From Verrucomicrobiaceae bacterium (GTDB lineage: Bacteria > Verrucomicrobiota > Verrucomicrobiia > Verrucomicrobiales > Verrucomicrobiaceae): DNA of 64,000 nt. The position numbers and the translations under genes are program-made. Every line of letters begins with the position of its first letter. Position 1 is the first letter of the stretch. The notes under the pieces were generated by a model. That model was not told the origin of the DNA, did not search any database, and saw only the letters and a program-made list of their open reading frames with translations. Below, one piece after another: positions 16,916-21,656 of this stretch. The DNA lies in NCBI GenBank assembly GCA_027484445.1, contig JAIXSY010000032.1:184438-248437 (forward strand), given 5' to 3'.

Positions 16916-16991
16916 GGGCTCGTAGTGATAGAAGGCAGCACGGCTGTTTTGCACACAGCAGGCGACGGAGCGTTACCGTCCGAGTCCACCA
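16916..16991 (+). tRNA. tRNA-like unit, Ala (TGC), with G3-U70
   Basis: Acceptor GGGCTCG / CGAGTCC pairs fully and contains G3-U70, the main recognition element of alanyl-tRNA synthetase. A73 and CCA are present. Anticodon arm GCTGT-TTTGCAC-ACAGC. T arm GACGG-AGCGTTA-CCGTC with the array-type AGC loop. Confidence 0.85.
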
Positions 16992-16999
16992 TTTCAGAA

Positions 17000-17073
17000 T
17001 CCTCGGTGATCTAACAGTAGGATGCCGCTCTGTTAAAGCGGCCGCGTTGGTGCGAACCCAACCCGGGGAGCCA
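17000..17073 (+). tRNA. tRNA-like unit, Asn (GTT)
   Basis: Acceptor TCCTCGG / CCGGGGA with one G-U pair, G73, CCA. D loop TAACAGTAG. Anticodon arm CCGCT-CTGTTAA-AGCGG. T arm GTTGG-TGCGAAC-CCAAC. Confidence 0.87.
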
Positions 17074-17080
17074 TTTCAAG

Positions 17081-17141
17081 AGTGTGGTGCAGTCCTCTGG
17101 ACTGCTTCTTCAAGCTCAGCCGAGACGGCTGAACCACATTC
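17081..17141. repeat. Palindromic repeat of the AGTGTGGTGCAG family
   Basis: The element begins AGTGTGGTGCAGTC and ends CTGAACCACATT, with internal inverted CAGTCC/GGACTG and CAGCCG/CGGCTG pairs. It sits between the Asn and Ile units without damaging either. Confidence 0.75.
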
Positions 17142-17148
17142 TTTTCAA

Positions 17149-17222
17149 CCCTCCGTAGCTCAACAGCAGAGCACCCGCCCGATAAGCGGGAGACCGTGGA
17201 GCATCACCACGCCGAGGGACCA
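17149..17222 (+). tRNA. tRNA-like unit, Ile (GAT)
   Basis: Acceptor CCCTCCG / CCGAGGG with one C-C mismatch, A73, CCA. D arm GCTC-AACAGCA-GAGC. Anticodon arm CCCGC-CCGATAA-GCGGG puts C at position 33 in place of the near-universal U33. T arm CGTGG-AGCATCA-CCACG. Confidence 0.82.
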
Positions 17223-17227
17223 TTTTC

Positions 17228-17280
17228 CAAAGTAGCTTGGGCTTCAGCCCAATCCGGTGCGGCTAAAGCCGCCGCTGCCT
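17228..17280. repeat. Two short GC-rich hairpins between the Ile and Phe units
   Basis: TTGGGCTTCAGCCCAA and GCGGCTAAAGCCGC each form a simple stem. They look like dispersed repeat material, not a tRNA. Confidence 0.5.
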
Positions 17281-17287
17281 TCTTTTA

Positions 17288-17362
17288 CGCTGGATGGTTC
17301 AGACAGAAGAGCAGCGGGTTGAAGCCCCGATCAGGTTGGCGGGTTGCCAACTCCAGCGACCC
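17288..17362 (+). tRNA. tRNA-like unit, Phe (GAA)
   Basis: Acceptor CGCTGGA / TCCAGCG is perfect, A73, tail CCC. D loop contains AGACAGA. Anticodon loop TTGAAGC on stem GCGGG/CCCGA. T arm GTTGG-CGGGTTG-CCAAC has an unusual loop that lacks both TTC and NGC. Confidence 0.78.
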
Positions 17363-17370
17363 TTTTCAAC

Positions 17371-17501
17371 GCGGCATTGATGTAACAGTAACACGCAAGT
17401 CTTCCAAACAGATCGTGTCGGCGCAGTTGCCTTCGGCTATGCCAAATGGCTTCGCCTTGAGTATTGCGCTATCGCGCATGGCGTTCCGACACGCCGCAAC
17501 A
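17371..17501 (+). tRNA. tRNA-like unit, probably Gly (TCC), with T-loop insertion
   Basis: Acceptor GCGGCAT / ACGCCGC with an A6-C67 mismatch, A73, tail ACA. D loop AACAGTA. By standard numbering the anticodon loop is CTTCCAA (TCC), but its stem pairs poorly, so the call is tentative. T stem GTCGG / CCGAC encloses about 65 nt whose 3' half shares GCGCTATCGCGCATGGCGTT with the insertion in the Met unit at 18061. Confidence 0.6.
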
Positions 17502-17510
17502 TTTTTTAAA

Positions 17511-17645
17511 GCTCTCAAAGTGTAAGAGTCATGCACACCGCCGTGCGAGCCGAGCGTAGCGAGACAGAAAGCACAAAGTGCTGCCCGTAGGGTGGCGAAG
17601 CCATCAACGTGGAAGCTCGAGGTGCAAGTCCTCGTGAGAGCACCA
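17511..17645 (+). tRNA. tRNA-like unit, class II, with insertion in the anticodon loop
   Basis: Acceptor GCTCTCA / TGAGAGC is perfect, A73, CCA. T arm CGAGG-TGCAAGT-CCTCG is array-type. The anticodon stem CCGCC / GGTGG is separated by about 48 nt instead of 7, including a hairpin AGCAC-AA-AGTGCT. A long variable arm follows (CCA...TGG), so the parent was class II, and Leu fits best. The anticodon is not readable. Confidence 0.6.
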
Positions 17646-17652
17646 GTTTCTC

Positions 17653-17716
17653 AGTGTGGTGCAGTCGTCCCGACTGCTTCTCTGAGAGCCCGCAGCCGAG
17701 ACGGCAGCACCACATT
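17653..17716. repeat. Palindromic repeat of the AGTGTGGTGCAG family
   Basis: The ends AGTGTGGTGCAGTCG and GCAGCACCACATTC are inverted. Same family as 17081-17141. Confidence 0.75.
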
Positions 17717-17723
17717 CAACCAT

Positions 17724-17799
17724 GTCTTCGTGGCCAATCGAGAAAGGCACCTGTCTTGTAAACAGGAACATGTGGGCACGAATCCCACCGAAGGCCCCA
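17724..17799 (+). tRNA. tRNA-like unit, Thr (TGT)
   Basis: Acceptor GTCTTCG / CGAAGGC with one G-U pair, C73, CCA. Anticodon arm CCTGT-CTTGTAA-ACAGG. T arm GTGGG-CACGAAT-CCCAC, a loop with C56 and A58 but without T54-T55. The D loop lacks GG. Confidence 0.83.
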
Positions 17800-17808
17800 T
17801 TTCAAACA

Positions 17809-17883
17809 CCCTGCATATTGTAACAGTCCGCATTCCTCGCTGTGATCGAGGCGGTGCCGGTGCAACTCCGGCTGTGGGAACCA
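17809..17883 (+). tRNA. tRNA-like unit, His (GTG)
   Basis: Acceptor CCCTGCA / TGTGGGA with C1-A72 and two G-U pairs, A73 (not the C73 expected for His), CCA. No G-1 is encoded. D loop contains AACAGT. Anticodon arm CCTCG-CTGTGAT-CGAGG. T arm GCCGG-TGCAACT-CCGGC. Confidence 0.8.
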
Positions 17884-17892
17884 TTTCATCAT

Positions 17893-17967
17893 CGTGCGCA
17901 AGGCAAAGAGCCGAGCCAGCGGTCTGCAACACCGCATTACCCAGTGCGAGCCTGGGGCGCACGTCCA
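17893..17967 (+). tRNA. tRNA-like unit, Cys (GCA)
   Basis: Acceptor CGTGCGC / GCGCACG is perfect. Discriminator U73 is the identity base for Cys; CCA is encoded. Anticodon arm GCGGT-CTGCAAC-ACCGC. T arm CCCAG-TGCGAGC-CTGGG. The D loop AAAGAGCCGA lacks GG. Confidence 0.85.
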
Positions 17968-17975
17968 CTTTTCAT

Positions 17976-18051
17976 CGGATACGAGAGAGCCAGCGAACTC
18001 ACTTGGTTTGGGACCAAGACGCGCCCGGGGCAGCACCGGGGTATCCGACCA
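17976..18051 (+). tRNA. tRNA-like unit, Pro (TGG)
   Basis: Acceptor CGGATAC / GTATCCG is perfect, A73, CCA. D arm GAG-AGCCAGCGAA-CTC. Anticodon arm CTTGG-TTTGGGA-CCAAG. T arm CCCGG-GGCAGCA-CCGGG. Confidence 0.83.
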
Positions 18052-18060
18052 CTTTCAAAT

Positions 18061-18199
18061 TGGTCTGTAGCTTAACAGTCAGAGCGTCGGGCTCATAACC
18101 CGGAAGATGCAGGTGCAAGTTGGCCGCTTCGCAGCCTACGCAGTTAGGCTTCGCTTTAGGTCGTGCGCTATCGCGCATGGCGTTCAGCCGGACCGACCA
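18061..18199 (+). tRNA. tRNA-like unit, Met (CAT), with T-loop insertion
   Basis: Acceptor TGGTCTG / CGGACCG with two G-U pairs, A73, CCA. D arm GCTT-AACAGTCA-GAGC. Anticodon loop CTCATAA on stem TCGGG/CCCGG. The T arm starts GCAGG-TGCAAGT and is then interrupted by about 65 nt that shares GCGCTATCGCGCATGGCGTT with the Gly unit. The 3' strand of the T stem is lost. Confidence 0.65.
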
Positions 18200-18207
18200 A
18201 TCACGAT

Positions 18208-18283
18208 AGCCCTGTAGCTCAATCAGCAGAGCACGCGCCTTTGAAGCGGGGAGTTGATGGTGCAAATCCATCCAGGGCCGCCA
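18208..18283 (+). tRNA. tRNA-like unit, Gln (TTG)
   Basis: Acceptor AGCCCTG / CAGGGCC with A1-C72, G73 as in Gln, CCA. D arm GCTC-AATCAGCA-GAGC. Anticodon loop CTTTGAA on stem CGCGC/GCGGG with one G-G mismatch. T arm GATGG-TGCAAAT-CCATC. Confidence 0.85.
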
Positions 18284-18290
18284 TTTCAAT

Positions 18291-18365
18291 GCCCATGTAG
18301 TCCAATGCAGAGACAACCGCCTCAGAAGCGGTCCAGCGCGGGTGCGAGTCCTGCCATGGGCACCC
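18291..18365 (+). tRNA. tRNA-like unit, Leu anticodon (CAG) on a class I body
   Basis: Acceptor GCCCATG / CATGGGC is perfect, A73, tail CCC. Anticodon arm ACCGC-CTCAGAA-GCGGT. The variable loop is only 5 nt, whereas normal tRNA-Leu has a long arm. T arm GCGGG-TGCGAGT-CCTGC. The D loop lacks GG. Confidence 0.8.
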
Positions 18366-18371
18366 TTTCAT

Positions 18372-18447
18372 GCTCCCGTAGCTCAAGGTATAGAGCGCCG
18401 CGCGTCGAACGGAGAGGCTGGAGGCGAAAGTCCTTCCGGGAGCGCCT
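18372..18447 (+). tRNA. tRNA-like unit, Arg (TCG)
   Basis: Acceptor GCTCCCG / CGGGAGC is perfect, G73, tail CCT. D arm GCTC-AAGGTATA-GAGC keeps GG. The anticodon loop CGTCGAA would place G at position 33. T arm GGAGG-CGAAAGT-CCTTC. A partial exception to the elbow pattern of its neighbours. Confidence 0.72.
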
Positions 18448-18450
18448 ATC

Positions 18451-18508
18451 TATGTAAAACGAGCTTCCAAGCTCGTGGCTGAACGAACTTGGAAGTTCGT
18501 TTTACATA
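18451..18508. repeat. Palindromic repeat of the AACGAACTTCCAAGTTCGTT family
   Basis: The ends TATGTAAAACGA and TCGTTTTACATA are inverted, and each arm holds an inner palindrome around CTTCCAAG or CTTGGAAG. A 76-bp relative lies inside the PSD1 gene at 34967-35042. Confidence 0.8.
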
Positions 18509-18510
18509 AG

Positions 18511-18603
18511 GAACGCCCACCGGGCCAGCGTGCCCGAACTCGTTGCTTACGAGATTGTGGCAACATCAAGCGGCGTGAGGAGCACACCCTCGGCGTTCAG
18601 CCA
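18511..18603 (+). tRNA. tRNA-like unit, Ser (GCT), class II
   Basis: Acceptor GAACGCC / GGCGTTC is perfect, 3' tail A-GCCA. D arm GGGC-CAGCGT-GCCC. Anticodon loop TTGCTTA on a stem with four pairs. A variable region of about 20 nt gives the class II form expected for Ser. T arm TGAGG-AGCACAC-CCTCG. Confidence 0.75.
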
Positions 18604-18612
18604 TTTTCCAAA

Positions 18613-18689
18613 GACCCTGTCGTCTAACTGGCCAAGACCTCCGACTTTCTATCGGATCACTGCGGGTTCGAATCCCGCCAGGGTTGCCA
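18613..18689 (+). tRNA. tRNA-Glu (TTC), canonical fold
   Basis: Acceptor GACCCTG / CAGGGTT, G73, CCA. D loop AACTGGCCA keeps GG. Anticodon arm TCCGA-CTTTCTA-TCGGA. T arm GCGGG-TTCGAAT-CCCGC. This is the only full unit with both halves of the normal elbow, so it may be a working translational tRNA within the array. Confidence 0.92.
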
Positions 18690-18697
18690 TTTTTCAT

Positions 18698-18840
18698 GCT
18701 CATGCAGTCCAACAGCAGAGACACGACGTCGAGAACGTCGCCAGTGCGGGTGCAGCGCCAAAGCGCGATAGCGCGTCGTCATGAGGCGCGGAGCAGACTT
18801 GGCACAGCGGCGGGAGCCGCAACTCCCGCTGTGAGCACCC
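18698..18840 (+). tRNA. tRNA-like unit, Leu anticodon (GAG), class I, with T-loop insertion
   Basis: Acceptor GCTCATG / TGTGAGC with two G-U pairs, A73, tail CCC. D arm GTC-CAACAGCAGA-GAC. Anticodon arm CGACG-TCGAGAA-CGTCG with C33. The T arm GCGGG-TGCA...ACT-CCCGC is split within the loop by about 68 nt bounded by GCA on both sides, including AGCGCGATAGCGCG, related to the insertions in other units. Confidence 0.7.
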
Positions 18841-18844
18841 TTTT

Positions 18845-18919
18845 CGGTCCAAAGCTTAGACATCGAAGCAGCCGGCTTTTAACCGGCATAGCAGGGTGCA
18901 TGTCCCTGTAGGCCCACCA
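18845..18919 (+). tRNA. tRNA-like unit, Lys (TTT)
   Basis: Anticodon arm GCCGG-CTTTTAA-CCGGC and T arm CAGGG-TGCATGT-CCCTG are perfect. D stem GCTT/AAGC with loop AGACATCG. The acceptor CGGTCCA / TAGGCCC has mismatches at C1-C72 and C6-A67. A73 and CCA are present. Confidence 0.8.
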
Positions 18920-18931
18920 CTCAATTAACGA

Positions 18932-19001
18932 GGTCCGCACAGTCCTCTCTGCGGCTCGAACGTCACTCAACTCCAAACCCGCACAGAGGACTGTGCGGAC
19001 C
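18932..19001. repeat. Palindromic repeat of the GGTCCGCACAGTCCTCT family
   Basis: Inverted arms GGTCCGCACAGTCCTCT and AGAGGACTGTGCGGACC surround about 36 nt. A longer copy lies between rtcB and the HNH gene at 23073-23216. Confidence 0.85.
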
Positions 19002-19008
19002 ACATTCC

Positions 19009-19071
19009 CGCCTATTGGTGAAACAGCATCACGTCTGGCTTACGGGGGCGCAAATCCTCCACGGGCGACCC
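19009..19071 (+). tRNA. Truncated tRNA-like unit, probably Val (TAC)
   Basis: Acceptor CGCCTAT / ACGGGCG with A6-C67, A73, tail CCC. D arm GTGA-AACAGCA-TCAC. Only 11 nt remain between the D and T arms (CTTAC readable), so the 3' half of the anticodon arm and the variable loop are gone. T arm GGGGG-CGCAAAT-CCTCC. Confidence 0.55.
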
Positions 19072-19082
19072 AAATCTTTCGC

Positions 19083-19190
19083 GGCAGTGAAGACAGGATT
19101 TCTTCGCTCCAAAACCAAACTGAAGTGCGGTTGCCCTGAGTGGGGATCGGCGAAAGCCGGTTCCGGGTTCGATTCCCGGCAATCTCAGTT
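19083..19190 (+). pseudogene. Degenerate or fused tRNA-like remnants
   Basis: The first part has a D-arm-like hairpin GAAG-ACAGGATTT-CTTC and a CTCCAAA loop (CCA position) without a pairing stem. The second part has a canonical T arm CCGGG-TTCGATT-CCCGG and end pairing CTGAG/CTCAG around a small GGC-GAAA-GCC hairpin. The two cannot be folded into one cloverleaf. Confidence 0.45.
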
Positions 19191-19257
19191 AGAGCCTGTC
19201 TGCTATTCTCCGCGATTCTTTTCATCCGCAGCGCCCATCAGCGCTTCGGCTTCATTT

Positions 19258-19328
19258 TGGGGCAGTGAGATCAGGGATTCTTCGACTCATAATCGGTTGG
19301 TCGCAGGTTCGAGTCCTGCCGGGCATCA
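19258..19328 (+). pseudogene. Chimeric tRNA-like unit, Met (CAT), acceptor unpaired
   Basis: Anticodon loop CTCATAA and canonical T arm GCAGG-TTCGAGT-CCTGC. The 5' strand GGGGCAG does not pair with the 3' strand CGGGCAT. The 5' half resembles the remnant at 19083, so this looks recombined. Confidence 0.45.
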
Positions 19329-19332
19329 TTTG

Positions 19333-19390
19333 ATGCTTGTTGCTCAGTGGTAGAGCAGTTGAACGCTCACGCGTTCGTTTCCAGGTCACT
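19333..19390 (+). pseudogene. 5' half of a tRNA-like unit at the array end
   Basis: Canonical D arm GCTC-AGTGGTA-GAGC and a strong hairpin GAACGC-TCAC-GCGTTC in the anticodon position. No T arm or acceptor partner follows. Confidence 0.4.
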
Positions 19391-19414
19391 ATTCTCCCCA
19401 ATTTCTTCCTTGGA

Positions 19415-19466
19415 CTGCGGCAGCAGGGCTGCCATCCACCCCAAAGCGGCAGCAGGCTGCCGCACT
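19415..19466. repeat. GGCAGCAGG direct/inverted repeat before the Ro60 gene
   Basis: GCGGCAGCAGGGCTGCC and GCGGCAGCAGGCTGCCGC are two hairpins immediately upstream of the Ro60-like start codon at 19477. The second ends 11 nt before the ATG. Confidence 0.6.
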
Positions 19467-19476
19467 CCACACATTC

Positions 19477-20904
19477 ATGAAATTCAACTTCCTCAAGAAA
19501 CGACCACGCGCTGACACGCTCAACCTCGCGGGTGGCGAGGCGTTCACGGAGACGCCAAAGCTCGAACTCGCATCCATCATGCTCACGTCGATGCTGAAGG
19601 ACGAGTTCTACCGCAGCGGCGATGCCACGGCGCAACGCCTGCGACAGCTCATCGCCGCGCAGGCGGACAAGCGCTTCGTCGCCAAGGCGGCGCTGTATGC
19701 CCGCAAGCAGGCCGGCATGCGCAGCGTCAGCCACCTCACGGCGGCGGAGCTGGCGAAAAGCGTGAAGGGCGAGGCCTGGACGGCGCGGTTTTACGACCGT
19801 GTCGTGCACCGCCCGGACGACGCCATCGAGATCCTCGCGTGCTACCGCGGTGCGCATGGTAAGGTGATCCCGAACTCGCTCAAAAAGGGCCTCGGCCGCG
19901 CACTCGCGCGTTTCGACGAGTATCAGCTCGCGAAATACCGCAAGGACCGCGCCGAGCTCTCGCTGGTCGATGTCGTGAACCTCGTCCACCCACCTGCCAC
20001 CGAGGCGCTTGGAAAGCTCGTCAAAGGCACGCTCGCTCCGGCGGAAACGTGGGAAACCAGGCTCACGCAGGCCGGTGTGGCCGCGCAGAATGACGACGAT
20101 CTCGCCTCGCTGAAACGCGAGGCCTGGTCGGAACTCATCCGCACGCGGAAGATCGGCTACTTCGCCCTGCTGCGAAACCTGCGAAACGTGCTCGAGTCCG
20201 CTCCAGAGGCCGTCGATGCCGCGCTGGCGATGCTGCGCGATGAAAAACTCGTCCGCCAATCGCTCGTGCTGCCCTTCCGCTTCCAGACGGCGCTCGATGC
20301 CGTGCAGGCCTCCGCGCTGCCACGTGCCGCCGATGCGCTCGCGGCCCTCAGCGACGCCGTGGACCTCTCGCTCGTGAACGTGCCATCCTTCCCAGGCCGC
20401 ACGCTCATCGCGCTCGATGGTTCCGGCTCCATGGTGGGCCGTCCGCTGCAGATCGGCTCGCTGTTTGCCGCCACGCTGCTCAAGGCCAACGACGCCGATG
20501 TGCTGCTCTTCAGCAACGACGCCCAATACGTCACGCTGAACAAGCGGGACAGCACGCTCAGCCTCGCGAAGTGGCTGCAAGGCCAGGCGCAGGCCGCAGG
20601 CACTGACTTCCACTCCATCTTCCAGCGCGCAGGCCGCGCGTATGACCGTGTGATCATCCTCTCTGATATGCAGGGCTGGATGGGGCACCATGCGCCGGTG
20701 GACACGTTCCGCCGCTGGAAGGAGCGCCACCGCTGCGATCCGAAAGTGTTCAGCTTTGACCTGAACGGTTACGGTTCCCTGCAGTTCCCGGAGCGCCAGG
20801 TTTGCTGCCTGGCCGGTTTCAGCGACAAAACGCTCGAAACCCTGAAACTGCTCGATACCGACCCAGGCGCGCTGATCCGCGTGATCGAGGCCGTGGAGTT
20901 GTGA
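19477..20904 (+). CDS. rsr: Ro60-like TROVE/vWA RNA-binding protein
   Basis: A 475-residue protein starting MKFNFLKKRPRADTLNLAGG. Residues about 20-300 form a TROVE HEAT-repeat ring (YARKQAGMRSVSHLTAAEL, KKGLGRALARFDEYQLAKY), and residues 305-475 a von Willebrand A domain with an intact MIDAS (IALDGSGSM, then SDMQGW). Family members (Ro60, bacterial Rsr) hold misfolded or damaged RNAs in the ring and are controlled by Y RNAs, some of them tRNA mimics. Here it follows an array of tRNA-like RNAs by under 100 nt and precedes rtcB, so the array RNAs are obvious candidate ligands. No rtcR-type sigma-54 regulator is nearby. Confidence 0.9.
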   Translation: MKFNFLKKRPRADTLNLAGGEAFTETPKLELASIMLTSMLKDEFYRSGDATAQRLRQLIAAQADKRFVAKAALYARKQAGMRSVSHLTAAELAKSVKGEAWTARFYDRVVHRPDDAIEILACYRGAHGKVIPNSLKKGLGRALARFDEYQLAKYRKDRAELSLVDVVNLVHPPATEALGKLVKGTLAPAETWETRLTQAGVAAQNDDDLASLKREAWSELIRTRKIGYFALLRNLRNVLESAPEAVDAALAMLRDEKLVRQSLVLPFRFQTALDAVQASALPRAADALAALSDAVDLSLVNVPSFPGRTLIALDGSGSMVGRPLQIGSLFAATLLKANDADVLLFSNDAQYVTLNKRDSTLSLAKWLQGQAQAAGTDFHSIFQRAGRAYDRVIILSDMQGWMGHHAPVDTFRRWKERHRCDPKVFSFDLNGYGSLQFPERQVCCLAGFSDKTLETLKLLDTDPGALIRVIEAVEL

Positions 20905-20981
20905 GGTGAGGCGGCTGTGGAGTGGTGGAGCATGGGAGTGATGGGCTTCGGCCTTTCATTCCATGCTTCATTGCTTCCTTC

Positions 20982-21530
20982 TCAATTCGCGAGTTCGGCA
21001 GGGACGGTCCAAGCACCACCGAGAGAAAACAAGAAATCACTGACTATTCCGAAACTAGGTGGGCGCTGCATCACAAGCAGTATGAGCATGTAGCTGAGGT
21101 AGAAGCCAGCCATGAGACAGCTCAACACCCACGCCATCCCACCCATCCAAGTGAGACCAGCATCCAGCGAAGTACCTCGAAGGAGGTGTCTGGCCATTGA
21201 AACAAGCGCCACACCTTTTGCGAATCGCCCCCATAGCCGAAACGTTGGTGTATAGCTCAAGTTCAAGGCCGAACGTGTGGTGAGCTCGCGACGAATCGCC
21301 CACAAGGTCCAGACAAGCCAAAGCACATATGCCGCGCCACCAAAGCAAAGCGCGGGAAGCACTGCTTTGTCCCCAGAATCATTCCCGCCGAAGCAGCCGC
21401 TAACATATCCAAGCATTAGACCCAAAACTGCTGCTAGGGGCAGGTTGAAGAGCAGGCGCAGATACAACACGACCGCCATTTCATCAGCAGCTAGCTTTTG
21501 TAAGTCTTTACGAGTCATTGAAACCACCAT
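20982..21530 (-). CDS. Small multi-pass membrane protein of unknown function
   Basis: A 182-residue protein beginning MVVSMTRKDLQKLAADEMAV. Four hydrophobic segments are visible (LFNLPLAAVLGLMLGYV, AVLPALCFGGAAYVLWLVW, GVALVSMARHLL and WVLSCLMAGFYLSYMLILLV). It lies opposite in direction between the Ro60-like gene and rtcB. No family is recognised. Its position suggests a possible membrane effector or anchor, but it may be a passenger gene. Confidence 0.6.
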   Translation of the reverse strand: MVVSMTRKDLQKLAADEMAVVLYLRLLFNLPLAAVLGLMLGYVSGCFGGNDSGDKAVLPALCFGGAAYVLWLVWTLWAIRRELTTRSALNLSYTPTFRLWGRFAKGVALVSMARHLLRGTSLDAGLTWMGGMAWVLSCLMAGFYLSYMLILLVMQRPPSFGIVSDFLFSLGGAWTVPAELAN

Positions 21531-21656
21531 GCCAAAGATTGAAACATGGTGCGCATTTTTCCAAGAACGAACACCGCTGCCGGGCACCTCGTGCCCGTTC
21601 CCCGTCCTCCACGACTCCATCACTCCATTCCTCCATCTCTCCACCCACTCACCACC

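Larger units (their letters stand above)
16260..19390 (+). other. Tandem array of about 24 non-canonical tRNA-like units
   Basis: Units follow head to tail on the plus strand. Most end in CCA or a variant (CCC, CCT, GCA, ACA), followed by a short nTTTCAn spacer. By anticodon they include Trp, Tyr, Met, Asp, Ala, Asn, Ile, Phe, Gly, Thr, His, Cys, Pro, Gln, Leu, Arg, Ser, Glu, Lys and Val. Most lack the D-loop GG and the T-loop TTC, having CAG and NGC instead. Four units have T-loop insertions and one an anticodon-loop insertion. Palindromic repeats interrupt the array at 17081, 17653, 18451 and 18932. The Ro60-like gene starts 87 nt after the last unit. No promoter or terminator for the array could be picked out. 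Confidence 0.85.

Noticed and set aside
16630..17235. Plus-strand frame of about 200 codons across the array, and other frames at 17196-18098
   Set aside because: They run through several folded tRNA-like units and repeats and have no family likeness.
17511..17645. Group I intron in the anticodon loop
   Set aside because: The insert is only about 48 nt, far too small for the catalytic core.
16260..19390. Reading the region as an ordinary tRNA gene cluster
   Set aside because: Only the Glu unit has a normal elbow. Others lack D-loop GG and TTC, have insertions, C33/G33 or odd CCA ends.
16260..19390. CRISPR array
   Set aside because: Units are of differing sequence with individual cloverleaf folds and the shared part is only the short TTTCA spacer; there are no cas genes.
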